DNA from: Proteromonas lacertae
Taxonomy: Eukaryota; Sar; Bigyra; Opalinata; Proteromonadidae
Reading direction: 5' to 3'
DNA: 20,214 bases
Assembly: GCA_002245135.1 (NCBI GenBank)
Contig: NGBS01001271.1
Span: 1 to 20,214, forward strand
The notes beneath the pieces are model-generated. The model saw nothing but the letters and a program-made list of their open reading frames with translations. It searched no databases and had not been told where the DNA came from. The position numbers and the translations under genes are program-made. How positions within the stretch are numbered: position 1 is the stretch's first letter; each line of letters opens with the position of its first letter. This document shows, in pieces, positions 1-11,197 of the stretch.

Positions 1-44
1 ATGACAAATACCACTTTCCAATTTGACATTTAAATAACAATGAC
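1..44 (-). pseudogene. Fragment of a BTB/SPRY-family gene
   Basis: On the minus strand this edge encodes a stretch reading HCYLNVKLESGI, the signature of the SPRY part of the BTB-BACK-SPRY proteins at 13448-16564. At the DNA level, 1-44 matches 13719-13762 with about three mismatches, and the match ends abruptly at 44. The rest, if any, lies left of the window. About 60 bp separate it from the stop codon of the PHTF gene. It may be the upstream end of a longer relic or an isolated scrap; the window cannot decide. Confidence 0.6.
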
Positions 45-103
45 ACACAAGCAATTCAATACATATATAAAATAAAATATAGATTAATTTATTACACAAT
101 TAT

Positions 104-1911
104 TTAAAATGCTTTACCAAATGCCAATTTACTCAATTTCAAATGAAAACCAAATACTTCAGATAAAGCAGAAGATACAGCAGAAACAAATATCACTTTC
201 AATACTGTTGATAATAAGGGATTTGAACTAAATTGTAAATTGGAATCTAATTCATCAGACTCTTTAACTACTTGTAAAGCAACTTTCAATACATTTGCTA
301 CTACTGAATAGGTAGTTTTCTTATCAGGGTTTGTTAAGATTCGAACTTGGACATGCATTTGTTCAGCATATAAACAAGATTTCGCTTTTAATCTCAAATT
401 GATTTGAGATCTCAATGTTGTAGCTTGTAATACATATAATCCAAGTGATATACTAATTATAACCAAATACCAATACTCTAATCTATTAGAAGGTAAGAAT
501 TTATAATCATCTATTACTAAAAGGAGCCATTACAAAACAGGAAATTATTATTAAAAACATTATTGAAGATGATATTATAGCTTGACCTATTGCAGCATTT
601 ATACCTCTCTATATTATATAATAAATAAAATAAATACTTTGATCATTGATCTAATGGATAACCACATCTGAATATTCTTTACATTGTGTAATCGAAAATA
701 GGGTATTCTGTATTTCTTCGCTTTCCTCAATGACATTATAGAATCAAAACATTTACCTTTAAATTCAGTTATACGGAATAATAATTCTACATAGGTGTAA
801 TACATTAATATTAATAATGACATTACCCATGTCGAAGTTAGTGATACTATCACTATAAATCTTTTCAAATTTGTTCCAAAAGCTATTGATGATAATTCTT
901 TTATATCTAAATCATCACCATTTTCATGATAACTTATAATTATTCGATATATTGGAGACAATAAAGCCATTGCAGATGAACAAATTATAGCTAACATTGT
1001 ATATTTAGGAGATAATTTCATTGTATTTGACTAAATGAATAATATATCTATATATATATACTCTCTTTTCAAATATCTCTAATATATCCAACAGTGTTAT
1101 TGGAGTCTTTATTAATTTACCTTTATGTAAAACATAAGCATTTATTTGAGTTAATTGGCGATTCTGTTCATGAACTCGATTAGCTATTGAACGTCTTGTT
1201 TTATTGTAAACTCTATCTATTCTTGTTCCTTTTGTGTTAGTGAATGAACGAAACAATTTACTCATTAAACTACTCTTTTTCACATTATTATTAACATTAC
1301 TTGAATCATCTTCACTTTCAGTATCTATTAAGTTATCTTGTAATCGAGGAGTATTCATATAATCATTAGATATTTCATCATCATCATCATCTTGTTTTGA
1401 TCCTAGTGTTGGAGCTGTTAATCTTCCATAAACTGCTGAATACAATACCATAAGAATGACTGGCATTAATACTTCTGATTTATATACTGAAGACCAATCT
1501 ATTGGTGCAAGGAAATACAAACAGATTGATAGAAGTTGAATGAAATAAAGTGAAGTTGTCATTAAAAAGTGAAAACAGGATGTCTATTCATATTTTAACA
1601 ATTATAAATATTATATTTCATACCTCTGAAGCCCACCACTGACAATAGAATGGTAGAAGTATAACACGAAGGAAAGCTTGTCTATATCTGTTTGCATCAG
1701 CTGAAAACACCTTTCTTTTTCTAAATTTTGCTCTAAATCCAGATAAAACAATTGAATAATACCCAGTCAGTAAATCAATATCCATTTCGTCGTGGAGATG
1801 CATTCTGGGGAATGGACCTTCTTGGCAGTTCTCATCACAGTTTTTACTATCAATTGAAATCTGTGGCAACAATATATCAGCGTCAGATTTCTTCTTCTTA
1901 TCTTTTGTCAT
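104..1911 (-). CDS. PHTF: PHTF-family multi-pass membrane protein
   Basis: Four exons (1624-1911, 1062-1583, 638-1030, 104-608) are joined by phase-0 introns of 40, 31 and 29 nt, giving about 568 residues. The N-terminal part (DIDLLTGYYSIVLSGF, then RVILLPFYCQWW) and the C-terminal part (PYFRLHNVKNIQMWLSIRS, then NVLKVALQVVKESDELDS and GFHLKLSKL) match the conserved ends of animal PHTF1/2. Those proteins were named as homeodomain factors but are multi-pass ER/Golgi membrane proteins of unknown biochemical role. About seven hydrophobic segments are visible, with an acidic DDDDDE linker near residue 150. The start is the ATG at 1909-1911; the frame is open upstream to 1938 but has no earlier ATG. 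Exon 4 needs one frame change near 520, where a run of four T on the coding strand has one base too many; an alternative 58-nt intron would delete a loop that the family keeps. Confidence 0.85.
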
Positions 1912-1976
1912 TATAAAAAATAGACTCGTTTCATTCAATCAAACCTAATATTTTGAGAATCTTTTTAAGATAAAAA
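1912..1976. promoter_or_regulatory. 65-bp divergent intergenic promoter
   Basis: Only 65 bp separate the ATG of the PHTF gene (minus) from that of the first pseudokinase-LRR gene (plus). Both 5' UTRs and any promoter elements must fit here. The stretch is A/T-rich with no recognisable motif. Shared regulation is an inference from spacing. Confidence 0.5.
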
Positions 1977-4899
1977 ATGGACAAATACACATTTGTGAAA
2001 CACATTACAGCTACTCAAGATCCATTAAATTCATTTGATTTGTACAAAGATGAAAGTGATCAACAATTTATTGTTCAAAAAGTACAAATGAAGAATAAAA
2101 CCTTTACATCATTTTCACAAGAAGATAGTAACTTGGTATGTTGTATTTATGATATAGATAATAGATATTGTTGCTTACAACCATGTATAACAGAATGCTG
2201 TTACCTTATTGTGAGTTTATACCAGATAATGGATATTTGAATATTTTCTACCAGTATAAAGATTTGACAACAATTTCCCAAGCTTCATTACAAGTTGATC
2301 ACAGAACTAAGGTATATAGTTAGTTTTGTAATAACTAATAGAAAATTATTAGTTGGGCTCACGCTATAGCTCAAGCTATACAATATTTACACAGTAATTC
2401 AGTAATGCATCCAGTTTTATCAGGTTCAAACACGTTCGTCTTATTAGGTGATGGAAATGAAAGAAAAATATTCATTACAAGTTACGATTAAGTTTATTTG
2501 AATGTATAAAAGTCAATCCAAATTACCCACCAGAATTAGTTGAAGAAAAGAGTTGTTAATAGATTCCTATTTATTTGGTAGATTAGTGGATGAATTATGT
2601 ACAAAAACACCTTATGTATTAACAGATCCAAACAATTACTCTAAAATCTTAAAAGAGAAATTACTTTCTCACAGTTTTTCACAACATTTTATTGATGTAA
2701 TAATTGCCTTATTAAACCAATACCTGAAGAAAGAATGACAATTGAAGATTTCCTATGTAATCCTTATATAATTGATTTATATAATAAACATAAGCCAAAG
2801 GCAGTTCACATTCCTCAAAATCCAGTATATATATTATTATATATTTTTATATATTTTTATCAATTTATTATTTTATTTTAATTTGTCATATTAGTCTGTT
2901 CAAAGAGTATTAGATGAGTTACCAACACCAAATACTCCCACAGCAGGAAGAGGTAGAAGCAGTAGTGCAAATGAAAGTGTTGCTTCAGATGATCTATCTA
3001 ATTATAACCCTGAGAATTATATAGAAAGAATCAGTAGTAGTAAAATCGATGTAATGAATGAAACTTTACAATTTTCAGGATTAGAAGAAATATTTGAATA
3101 TTTAGACATTCTTAATCAACAAGCAATTATACACAAATTCACTGAAAGATTGGCAAAAAAGAAATATGCAAATATTGACTCTATTGAGAATATATTGTTA
3201 TTTTTATTCAGTCAAATTGTAAAGAAACAGACAGTAATAACTCCAGATGATTTACATTTATTAATTGTCTATTTATTACATATCCATCAAGTATTTCCTG
3301 ATGATAAAAAGAAAGAATATAATGACTTTTATATCAATATATGTAACTTTATTATTACAATAGCTGAAAATGGTAAGATAAATTTATTGAGATATTTGAG
3401 ATTATATCCACAAAGAATATTGGATTTCTATAAGAACAATCATACAAGATGTAGAGCTTTATTGTTAGTTACATTTAGAAATGCAACTCGTATATATATT
3501 GTTAATATATAATTATATATATAGAAAGTGATATTATAAACATATTAACTGATGAATCTGATGATTATATTGGATTAATATTACTCTGTGATTTATACAA
3601 GACAATTATCACTAAGATGAAATACACTGATAATGGAACAGATTAATAATTTGAAGAATAATATATTAGGAGGAATAAGCACAAACAGATTAGATGAATT
3701 AGCAATACATTAGTAGTGAAATATGGTAGTTGTCAAATGTTGTTAGATTTATATAAAATATGTATTATTTTTTATCATTATTATTATTATTATATAGCTG
3801 AACCAATAAACAAGTTAGAAATAGAAGATCAAATCAAAGCAAATCGAATCAAAATCGAAAAAAAGCATTTCACTACTTCTGAAGATATGTCTACAGATTT
3901 GTACAAATTAGTAATAAATAAAGATCCATTTTATATTGGAAATAATGAAGTTGAAGTATTATTACCTAAAGAGAATATTGACCAAGTGGTTCAATTACCT
4001 GATGAAATCAATGATATAATAATGAGTGATGTACAATATGGTAGATTATTAAGAATAATGGAAAAGGTATAAAAATCTAGAACTGATTGATATTGATGGA
4101 TTATCTAACTCAGATCGTGTTGAGATATTTATGGATGTATTAGAAAGATCATTTAGTAATGTAACTGAGTTATATATTTCTGATTATCCAATTATTGGTG
4201 AAGATATGAGAGATTTATGTGATTCTTTGAGTGTTCATAAGAATATATATCACTTAGGATTTTCTCGTATATAATAATATTATTTATTATTTTTTTTAAT
4301 ATTATTTATAGAAACAAGTATAATGTCAATTGGTATAAAATACTTAACTCCAGTCATTTCCACTATGAAAAACCTTACTACATTATTAGTTGATGGTAAT
4401 AAGATGGGAAGTCAAGGTGCAATTCTCTTAGCCAAAGGATTAGCTAAATTAACTCATCTTCATGAGTTTAATATTGCTGATAACAATATACAGATCACTG
4501 GTGCTTTGGCAATTGTTGATGGATTAAAGAATCATAAAGATTTAGTGAATGTTTGTTTTGATAATAATAATATTGAAGATACAGGTATGAATGAGGTATT
4601 ATCAATATTAACCAATGAAAATGTAGATAGTTTATCATTTTCTGGTAATCTGATTAGTGATAGAGGATGTCAGATGATTTCTAATTATTTGAAAGAGATG
4701 AAAAATGTCCATTCATTGGATTTATCAAGTAATAAAATAACTGAACATGGAGTTTCACTTTTTGACTTGTAGAATTGTGGAATATCCAAATATGACTACT
4801 TTTATTATTGATAAGAATGGATTATCACTTAAAGCAATGGATAGTAATAGAATGCTGTTAATGTCTACTTCTAACCATTGGGATAAGATTAAGTTTTAG
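1977..4899 (+). CDS. Pseudokinase-RI-type LRR protein, frameshifted
   Basis: Six GTAT...TAG introns (2136-2164, 2312-2341, 2825-2894, 3490-3524, 3762-3797, 4267-4311) link exons covering about 890 codons. Order: a kinase-like domain (residues 1 to about 290), an S/N/P-rich linker, a helical middle region and a C-terminal run of ribonuclease-inhibitor-type leucine-rich repeats (LTTLLVDGNKMGSQGA is one unit). The kinase fold is recognisable (AHAIAQAIQYLHSNSVMH; SYLFGRLVDEL; PEERMTIEDFLCNPYI). The HRD aspartate is lost (MHPVLSGSN), the DFG position reads TSYD and there is no glycine loop, so catalysis is unlikely. The reading frame changes by one base near 2488, 2550, 2712, 3620, 3711, 4070 and 4765, yet the protein stays collinear on both sides. 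It is either a young pseudogene or a sequence with indel errors. A related gene lies at 9297-11197. Role unknown; sensing or scaffolding is an inference from the LRRs. Confidence 0.72.
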
Positions 4900-5022
4900 A
4901 TTGACTTTATTTTTATTATTACTATGATTATTATAATTATGTTTATTTTTCTTTCTCTTAATACAAAAAAAACATAAATATAAACATAAATTTATATAAG
5001 TTGAACAAAAAAAAATACAAAA
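4900..5022. other. Convergent intergenic spacer
   Basis: This 123-bp, very A/T-rich gap lies between the stop codons of two converging genes. It holds T-runs and an A-run that could serve 3'-end formation on the two strands. No gene is seen. Confidence 0.5.
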
Positions 5023-6751
5023 TTATGGATGTGGAGGAGGACTAAGAGGAGGTTGATAGGAATTATCTGGCGCTACTTTATTGTTTTTAGTACTAAAAGA
5101 AAAATGAGAATAAGCTTGAACTGGGCTTGGTTTTGGTTGAGTAATTGAATCATTATGTGACTCCTTCTTCAATCTATTAAATAAATAGATAAATATAATT
5201 ATACTTTGATGAAGAATAAGGTTTTACTTTATTTAATGAGGTAAAATTATTCGTTGGAGTTAATTGTGGAGATACAGATTCCCAAGTCTTTTTTATTCTC
5301 AATGGTAATGATGGTGACTCATTACTATATATACCAGACTGAAATGATTTCTTTAGTTTAAATGGCTGTAAAGTATATGAATTAATTCTACCATTAGTAC
5401 TAGTTCCACTTCCATTGTAAGTCATTCTTCCAATTCCATTACCACCATTATATCTCTGAGGAGATAAAGACGATGGAGCTGATGTAATATCAGGTGAAGT
5501 ATCTAATATATACGTTGTCATATTACCAGAGGTAGAGACAGTTTTTAAATACGATGGAATTGCATTTACTACATTATTATTATTATTTCCACCACCAGCT
5601 GAACCACTTCCTGACAGAGTTGATTCTACACCATTACCACCTGTGCCACCACTTTTATCATTACTTTTACCATTGTTAGTTGTACCTGTACTAGCAGAAG
5701 TAACTTGTGAATTACTATTTGGATTAATATTGGAAGTGTCAGACATAGATGATTCTCTACTTTTATGATAAGAATGAGTGGATGATAGTTCAGAATCAGT
5801 TGCATTCTTTGTTAACATTCTCCTATTATTATTGGTACTACTGTTATGTATAGCTGAAGATGATCTTAGTAATACATTGTGTTGACTATAACTATGTAAA
5901 TGTGAACTACTTAAACTATGTCCAACACTGCTATTTGTATTAGTTGACAATAAATTACTGATTGCATTGTTCTCTTTATTCTCTGGAGCTATTTTCACTG
6001 GTCTAACTGCTCTTTTTGATTTGTTTGGATGGACAATAATAGAGATATTTGCAGGACATGCTTCGATTCGTTTATCTAATTCATTCCAATCGATTGTCTC
6101 AAATCTTGAACCACTTTCACTAGTTTTTGGAACATAAGATGAAGATGATGGAATTATAACAAATGCAGTAGAACTATTGCCTTCATCAACAGCTTCAGCT
6201 AAATCATCTAACACGAAATTACCACTAGCTGATCTAGCGACAAACTTTCTATTATTACCATTAATATCTTTATTATTCGTTAATGAGATTGGTATTAAGG
6301 ATTTGGGTTTATAATATGGATCAAAAGGTGTTATTAATAAAGGACGTTTCATTGAATTATCAGGTTCTTCAGCATCATTAATAACTACTGATTCTTTAGG
6401 TTGTGGAGTACTGATTGTTACTGTATTTAAACGACTAGTAAATTTGAATGTTGCAGAAACTGTAAGATCTCTTCTATTATTAGTTTCATTATTATTTTCT
6501 GCATTATTATCACTATTATTGGTTAAAGTTGGTGCACTGTTATTTATATTATTATTCTCCTCCATATCTTCATGTTGAAACTTTAATAATCTTGCAGCAA
6601 TATCATAATCATTAGGTTTAGCTGGACAGGAGGTAGTTGAATGCGGTGTATCTTCATTATTAGGTCGAGATGAAGCTGCCACTGATACTGGATGGGGTGT
6701 TACTACGAGGTCTTCCTCTTGGAATTGGAATAATCGACATATCATTGCAGC

Positions 6752-6782
<31 letters not shown>

Positions 6783-7496
6783 TTAATATATACGATCTAC
6801 TGTTTTTAAGGGAGTACAAGGTGTTGCTGGTGACATTGTATTGCTTTCTTTATCATTATCTTTATTATTATAAGTATTAGGTGGAATAACAATTGGATTA
6901 ACAGGAGGTGGTTTAATTGATAAGATGTTAGTAATTGATGGAGTAGAAATGGAGGAGGTTTGATTATTGTTTGTGTTGATTAATGGATCTGGTGGTGGAG
7001 AAGGTGATCCTCCTTCTAAATCATGTATTAATTTATCTATTACAATATATATTAATAATCAATATACAATCTGATTGACTTAAATGCAATTGTTCTTTGA
7101 CAGTTGGTTGTTTATCATCATCATTTATTATTCTATTCATTACATTTGGGTCTATTGAAGATTGAAGATTAGTTGGATTCGTATTTGACGATATTGGAGT
7201 TATAGGGAGTATTTTATCTTTTGTATTACTAGCAATTTCATTTACAACTGAATCTAACATTTATAAACCATATATATAATCATACAATCAGATCTATTCA
7301 TCTTAACTGTTTGATCACTATATTTATTATCTTCTTTTATCAATTTTATCTCTTTCTCCATCAAACTGTCTATAAAAAATATAATTAAATATATCATACC
7401 ATTCGCACTAATTGAAAATGTGTTTATCATGGTTTTATTGGATTTAGAAATGGAAGGACTGTCTTTGACAGGTTCTATGGATTTATGTGTTGCCAT
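5023..7496 (-). CDS. Low-complexity S/T/N/P-rich protein, 768 aa
   Basis: Six exons (7400-7496, 7286-7369, 7068-7253, 6794-7036, 5205-6750, 5023-5173) are joined by introns of 30, 32, 31, 43 and 31 nt. The first four introns are phase 1 and the last is phase 2; the sum is exactly 769 codons with no frame change. The protein is dominated by Asn, Ser and Thr, with many SP/TP pairs (SPATPCTPLKT, DTSPDI, SVSPQLTPTN) and a proline-rich tail (QPPLSPPPHP). A short motif occurs twice, CRLFQFQEEDL and ARLLKFQHEDM. The least repetitive part is around FETIDWNELDKRIEACPANI. No known domain is recognised. It looks like a disordered, phosphorylatable regulator, but that is inference. It is divergent from the CXC gene with 146 bp between the ATGs. 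Confidence 0.8.
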
Positions 7497-7642
7497 ATGA
7501 GTATCACAGTTGTTCTAAAACTCAGAAGGCATGTTATTAAGCCAAAATTAATCAAATCGTTATTCTAAATGAAACAAACTATCAAGCAAGCCAAATTAAA
7601 ACTTGAATCAAAAATAAACCCTCCAAAAGTAAAATTCAAGTG
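7497..7642. promoter_or_regulatory. 146-bp divergent promoter region
   Basis: This is the sole space between the ATG of the low-complexity gene and that of the CXC gene. It includes a short upstream ORF for the CXC gene (7569-7643). No TATA box or factor site is convincing. Confidence 0.45.
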
Positions 7643-7643
7643 A
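7569..7643 (+). CDS. 24-codon upstream ORF of the CXC gene
   Basis: An ATG at 7569 opens a 24-residue lysine-rich frame whose TGA shares its A with the ATG of the CXC gene (TGATG at 7641-7645). It starts with MKQTIKQAKLKLES. Such overlaps can allow termination and re-initiation, so it may regulate CXC translation. Whether the transcript includes it is unknown. Alternatively it is a chance frame in the 5' UTR. Confidence 0.35.
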   Translation: MKQTIKQAKLKLESKINPPKVKFK

Positions 7644-9151
7644 TGGATGGTACGGAAGGAACAGCTACTGAAGATATACAATTGCCTGCCTCATCAATAG
7701 CGAATAACGAGCAAAATTATGCTCAAACTCCTCCTAGAAAAAGAAGAGCAACTACAAATACGGGTGAAGTATGATTTTAATTTTTATAAAATTTTAAAGT
7801 CTCCGCAGATATACGAACAACTGACTCCTATAGCCTCAGTTACCCCTTCTGTCAAAAATTCTTTCTTCTCGCCTATGTATATTATTAATGACTATATTTT
7901 TGTATGTGTAGGAGTAGAGATGCTTCAGTGTTTAAATCTCCTTTGTTTATGACACCATCAAGATTTGGAGGTTCTCCTTCCAAGAGTAGAGTAATTGACT
8001 TTAATGTATGTATTATGTACTATAACCATTATTTTTTAGGAGTGTCCATTTGGAAGTCCAACTGGTATGTCAACTATTGAAAGATCTCCTTGTCCTTCTA
8101 CATTTACAGACTCTTCAACAATTCCTAATACACCAGATTATAATAGTGGATTAATCAATGCGAACATGCATACAATGAATCTGAATGAAAAAGTGAATGA
8201 AGATACTTCCACAACAAGCAACATAATCGAATCAAGTATAACTCCAATAAATAATCGTCATCATTCCAATGTTAATAAAATGAGTGAATCAACTCCTAAC
8301 GATAATAGTGTTAATTCAACAAATACATCAACAACATCAACAACAACTCCCTCTTCAGTTAATTCCTCAATGAATGAAAGTGTTTGTGTTTTAAATAATA
8401 GTATGAATACTTCAGGATTAATGAATGATTTACCAATGAAATGTAACTGTAAAAAATCAAAATGTTTAAAACTATATTGTGAATGTTTTTCCGCTTTAGA
8501 ATACTGTGATGGCTGTAATTGTATAAATTGTTTAAATACTCACGATCATGAGAAAGATCGAGAAGCTGCGATCAAAGTAACTCGAGAACGAAACAGTACT
8601 GCATTTAGTCCAAAAGTGTGTGAAAAATCTTCTACTTCTACCACAAATGTATATATAATAATAATAATAAATAGAATGAAAATCCAACATTTATTCATAC
8701 GAAAGGCTGTAGATGTAAGAAGAGTAATTGTTTAAAGAAATATTGTGAATGTTATCAACATGGAGTATGTTGTACAGATGGTTGTAAATGCTGTGAATGT
8801 AAAAATCGTCCAATTGATTCTAATAGTAATAATAATGGTAATAGTATGAAAAACAATAAGAAACATCAATCTAAAACTCCAACTTCATCATCGTCATCAT
8901 CATCTCGAATAAAAATATCATCATCTTCTGCATCTATGATATCCTCAATAAATTCCAATTCCATAATGTGCAATATGAATGATTTAAGATTATTTGGTAT
9001 AGAATATCCAATATTAGAGATAAAGATATTAGAACACATTTGGTCTTATCTACCAAGTGATGATATGATAATATCTTCCAAAGTGAATAAAAACTGGTTG
9101 AAAATGGCATTTATAATGAAAGAGAAAGAAAAACAGAATAATTATATGTAA
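7643..9151 (+). CDS. LIN54/tesmin-like CXC protein with C-terminal F-box-like motif
   Basis: Five exons (7643-7768, 7800-7876, 7912-8005, 8040-8648, 8675-9151) give 460 residues without any frame change; the last intron is only 26 nt. Two cysteine-rich CXC repeats begin at about residues 234 ([19 protein letters not shown]) and 314 ([20 protein letters not shown]). They are joined by the family's linker ([16 protein letters not shown]). In LIN54, TSO1 and tesmin these repeats bind TTYGAA-type DNA in the MuvB/DREAM cell-cycle complex. The N-terminus has a TPPRKRR nuclear-signal-like stretch, several SP/TP sites and a long Ser/Thr/Asn tract (residues about 109-230). After a poly-serine run, residues about 420-450 ([20 protein letters not shown], then NKNWLKMA) resemble an F-box, which is not standard for this family. 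Part of exon 4 is copied at 11345-11717. The ATG follows an in-frame stop. Confidence 0.88.
8072..8444 (+). repeat. Segmental duplication, copy A (inside CXC exon 4)
   Basis: This 373-bp block matches 11345-11717 with no gaps and only two mismatches (8079 and 8228). It codes for the Ser/Thr/Asn-rich region and stops exactly after the first CXC cysteine codon. It is the copy within a working gene, so probably the source. Confidence 0.95.
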
Positions 9152-9296
9152 AATAGAGAGATGAATAATATTTAAATAGTTGGAAATTGATTTTTATATT
9201 GCTAATTTTACTTTACTTATATTTTAAATCATTTTTATTATTGAATTTGTTTGTTTTATTATAACAAAAATTTATTCGTTACATTTTACATTTAAA
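9152..9296. other. Intergenic spacer
   Basis: This 145-bp A/T-rich gap lies between the CXC gene and the second pseudokinase-LRR gene, which share orientation. It must hold the 3' end of one and the promoter of the other. No motif is recognised. Confidence 0.4.
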
Positions 9297-11197
9297 ATGA
9301 AAATTAGTTCTTTTGTAGATGATGTATTATACTCAGTATTACCTTCATTCGTACATGTATTTTTATTTACTTATACATGTTAGATAAAAGAAAGAGTAGA
9401 AAGAAATAATCACGAAGTAGATGTTGTAGTTAATCATCATGATAATAAAATTCTGAAAATATTTAATGTTGCTGGAATAAAAGAAAGGACTATACTAAAA
9501 ATCAGTGAGGCTAACTCTTTTTTGTCTGATTGTCTTTCATCCGTTATCTATTCATTTAAAATGTTTAAATTAAATAATTTTAGTGAATATATGATATTAT
9601 CCCGAAATTATTGTTATTGCGATTTGGAAAACATAATTCATAGTAAATCCTTTTCTAGTAAAGAAATATGTAGTGTAATGTGTGAAATATGCAATATTTG
9701 TATGACATTGAGCATATATGACATAGTGGTAAGCAATATGAAGAGTTCAAATATCTTAATCGAAAATGATAACATAAAGCTATGTGATTTATACTTGAAT
9801 ATGATTAGAAAAGAAGAAGATTTGAGAGTTTATGATATTTGTTTTATGAATGTTCGCGAATTGATGTGTATTGAAAGTAATTCAGAAGAAAATTATGTAT
9901 GGTCATTAGGTTGTATATTATATGAATTATTAACTCATAAATTGCCATATTATGTGGATAATTCAAAGAAAGATACAATCAGAAACATATTGAGATGTGA
10001 ATATAAAATAGAGTTAATAAAAGATGATATTATTAATAATTTATAGAAATGGGATTATCTTCAGTTGGATTAAAATATCTATGGGATGGCGTAAAGTATT
10101 TAAATGAAAGGATTTTATTTGATATAAGTTCTAATAATATTGATTCATTTGGTATAGAAGATGTGATCAGCTTTATGAAACAAGTGACTAAAATTCCATA
10201 TATTGCATTTCATTGTATTAATAGAATATTTAATATGTGAATTATAGATAATCCAATTGGTAATCAAGGATTAAAATTATTATTAAACAACTTAAACATG
10301 TTAATGTATAACGAAGAAATGGATTTGAGTAATATATCAATAGATGATGAAATTGTAATATTATTAACAAATATACTTTGTTCAGTTAAACAGTGTAAAG
10401 AAATAAATCTCAAGGGAAATAATATCAGAATAAAAGGATTAAAGTCAATATGTTCAAAATCGTTAAAAAAAAACAATATCCATTTATAGAAATGAAAAAT
10501 TCATCATGGAATAATGAAGAGTTGGAATATTATTTAGATTATTGTGTTAGAAAGAAAAGAAAGGATAATGAAAAGTACTATGATTTTTCTAGTATGAATT
10601 TTCAATTATAATAAAATAGATATGAATATCAATGATCTCACATTTCATTATTAAAGCAGATTAATAAACCCCTTAATTTATCATATAATAGAATTAGTTT
10701 TAAAGGATTAAAACAATTGACAGATTCTTTATCAGTACATATATTAATATACAATAATCCAATTGGAGATGAAGGAGTAGAGAAAGTATGTAAATGTATG
10801 GATAAATTTGTTGATAGTGAAAAAATAATGTATGAAAGCTTCATCTATACATTAAATTTATCAAGTATTTTTTACTCTATATATGGATTTTATAGATATT
10901 GGAATGAGTGAAAAGGGATTGAAAACACTTATGCATAGATTAAAAGATTATGTATCATTAAAAAGGATTAACTTATCAGGGAATGCATTAAATGAAGAAG
11001 AATTGAAATTTATGAGAGAAAATGCAGAAATATTTGATTGTTTAGAAGAGTTATCAATCACAGTGAAAGAAAATATAGTCAAATCAGAATTAAGATCATT
11101 TTTAGAAACATTTTCTTCAATAGAAATAATCAATCTAAATGGAATTTCACAAAAAGAAAAGAAAGAATTATTAAAAGAATTTTCTAATGTAAAATAA
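9297..11197 (+). pseudogene. Second pseudokinase-LRR gene, shortened and frameshifted
   Basis: About 583 codons over five exons, with introns at 9324-9383 (or 9351-9383, which would start GTAC), 10215-10247, 10592-10619 and 10865-10895. The kinase-like part has VVSNMKSSNILIENDNIKLC where HRD...DFG should be, so the catalytic Asp and DFG are both gone. YVWSLGCILYELLTHKLPYY marks the F-helix region. The end of the C-lobe and the helical middle region of the paralogue at 1977-4899 are missing, and LRRs follow directly (SSVGLKYLWDGVKYL; YNPIGNQGLKLL; LNLSNIGMSEKGLKTL). One-base frame changes are needed near 10040, near 10470 (a nine-A run) and near 10655, each a missing base. Collinearity with LRR spacing shows they are real discontinuities in an older gene. 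It may be decaying or carry indel errors. Confidence 0.7.

Noticed and set aside
1977-4899. Alternative genetic code with TAA/TAG read as amino acids
   Set aside because: Reading through the stops does not restore the homologous frame, which needs one-base shifts. Intact genes end at TAA, TAG or TGA where expected.
6751-6793. A long TA-dinucleotide microsatellite
   Set aside because: It is the body of a 43-nt intron (GTAT...TAG, phase 1) of the low-complexity gene.
9324-9383. A 33-nt first intron starting GTAC (9351) in the second pseudokinase gene
   Set aside because: It is possible, but every other donor is GTAT; the 60-nt intron from 9324 keeps the same phase and fits the rule, so it was preferred.
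10026-10500. Introns ending in the two TTTATAG|AAATG sites (10040 and 10485)
   Set aside because: The sites look like 3' splice sites, but no upstream GTAT donor gives the right phase; single-base shifts fit better.
10264-10844. Minus-strand frames opposite the second LRR gene
   Set aside because: They are mirror images of the LRR coding sequence (Phe/Ser/Ile-rich) and match nothing by themselves.
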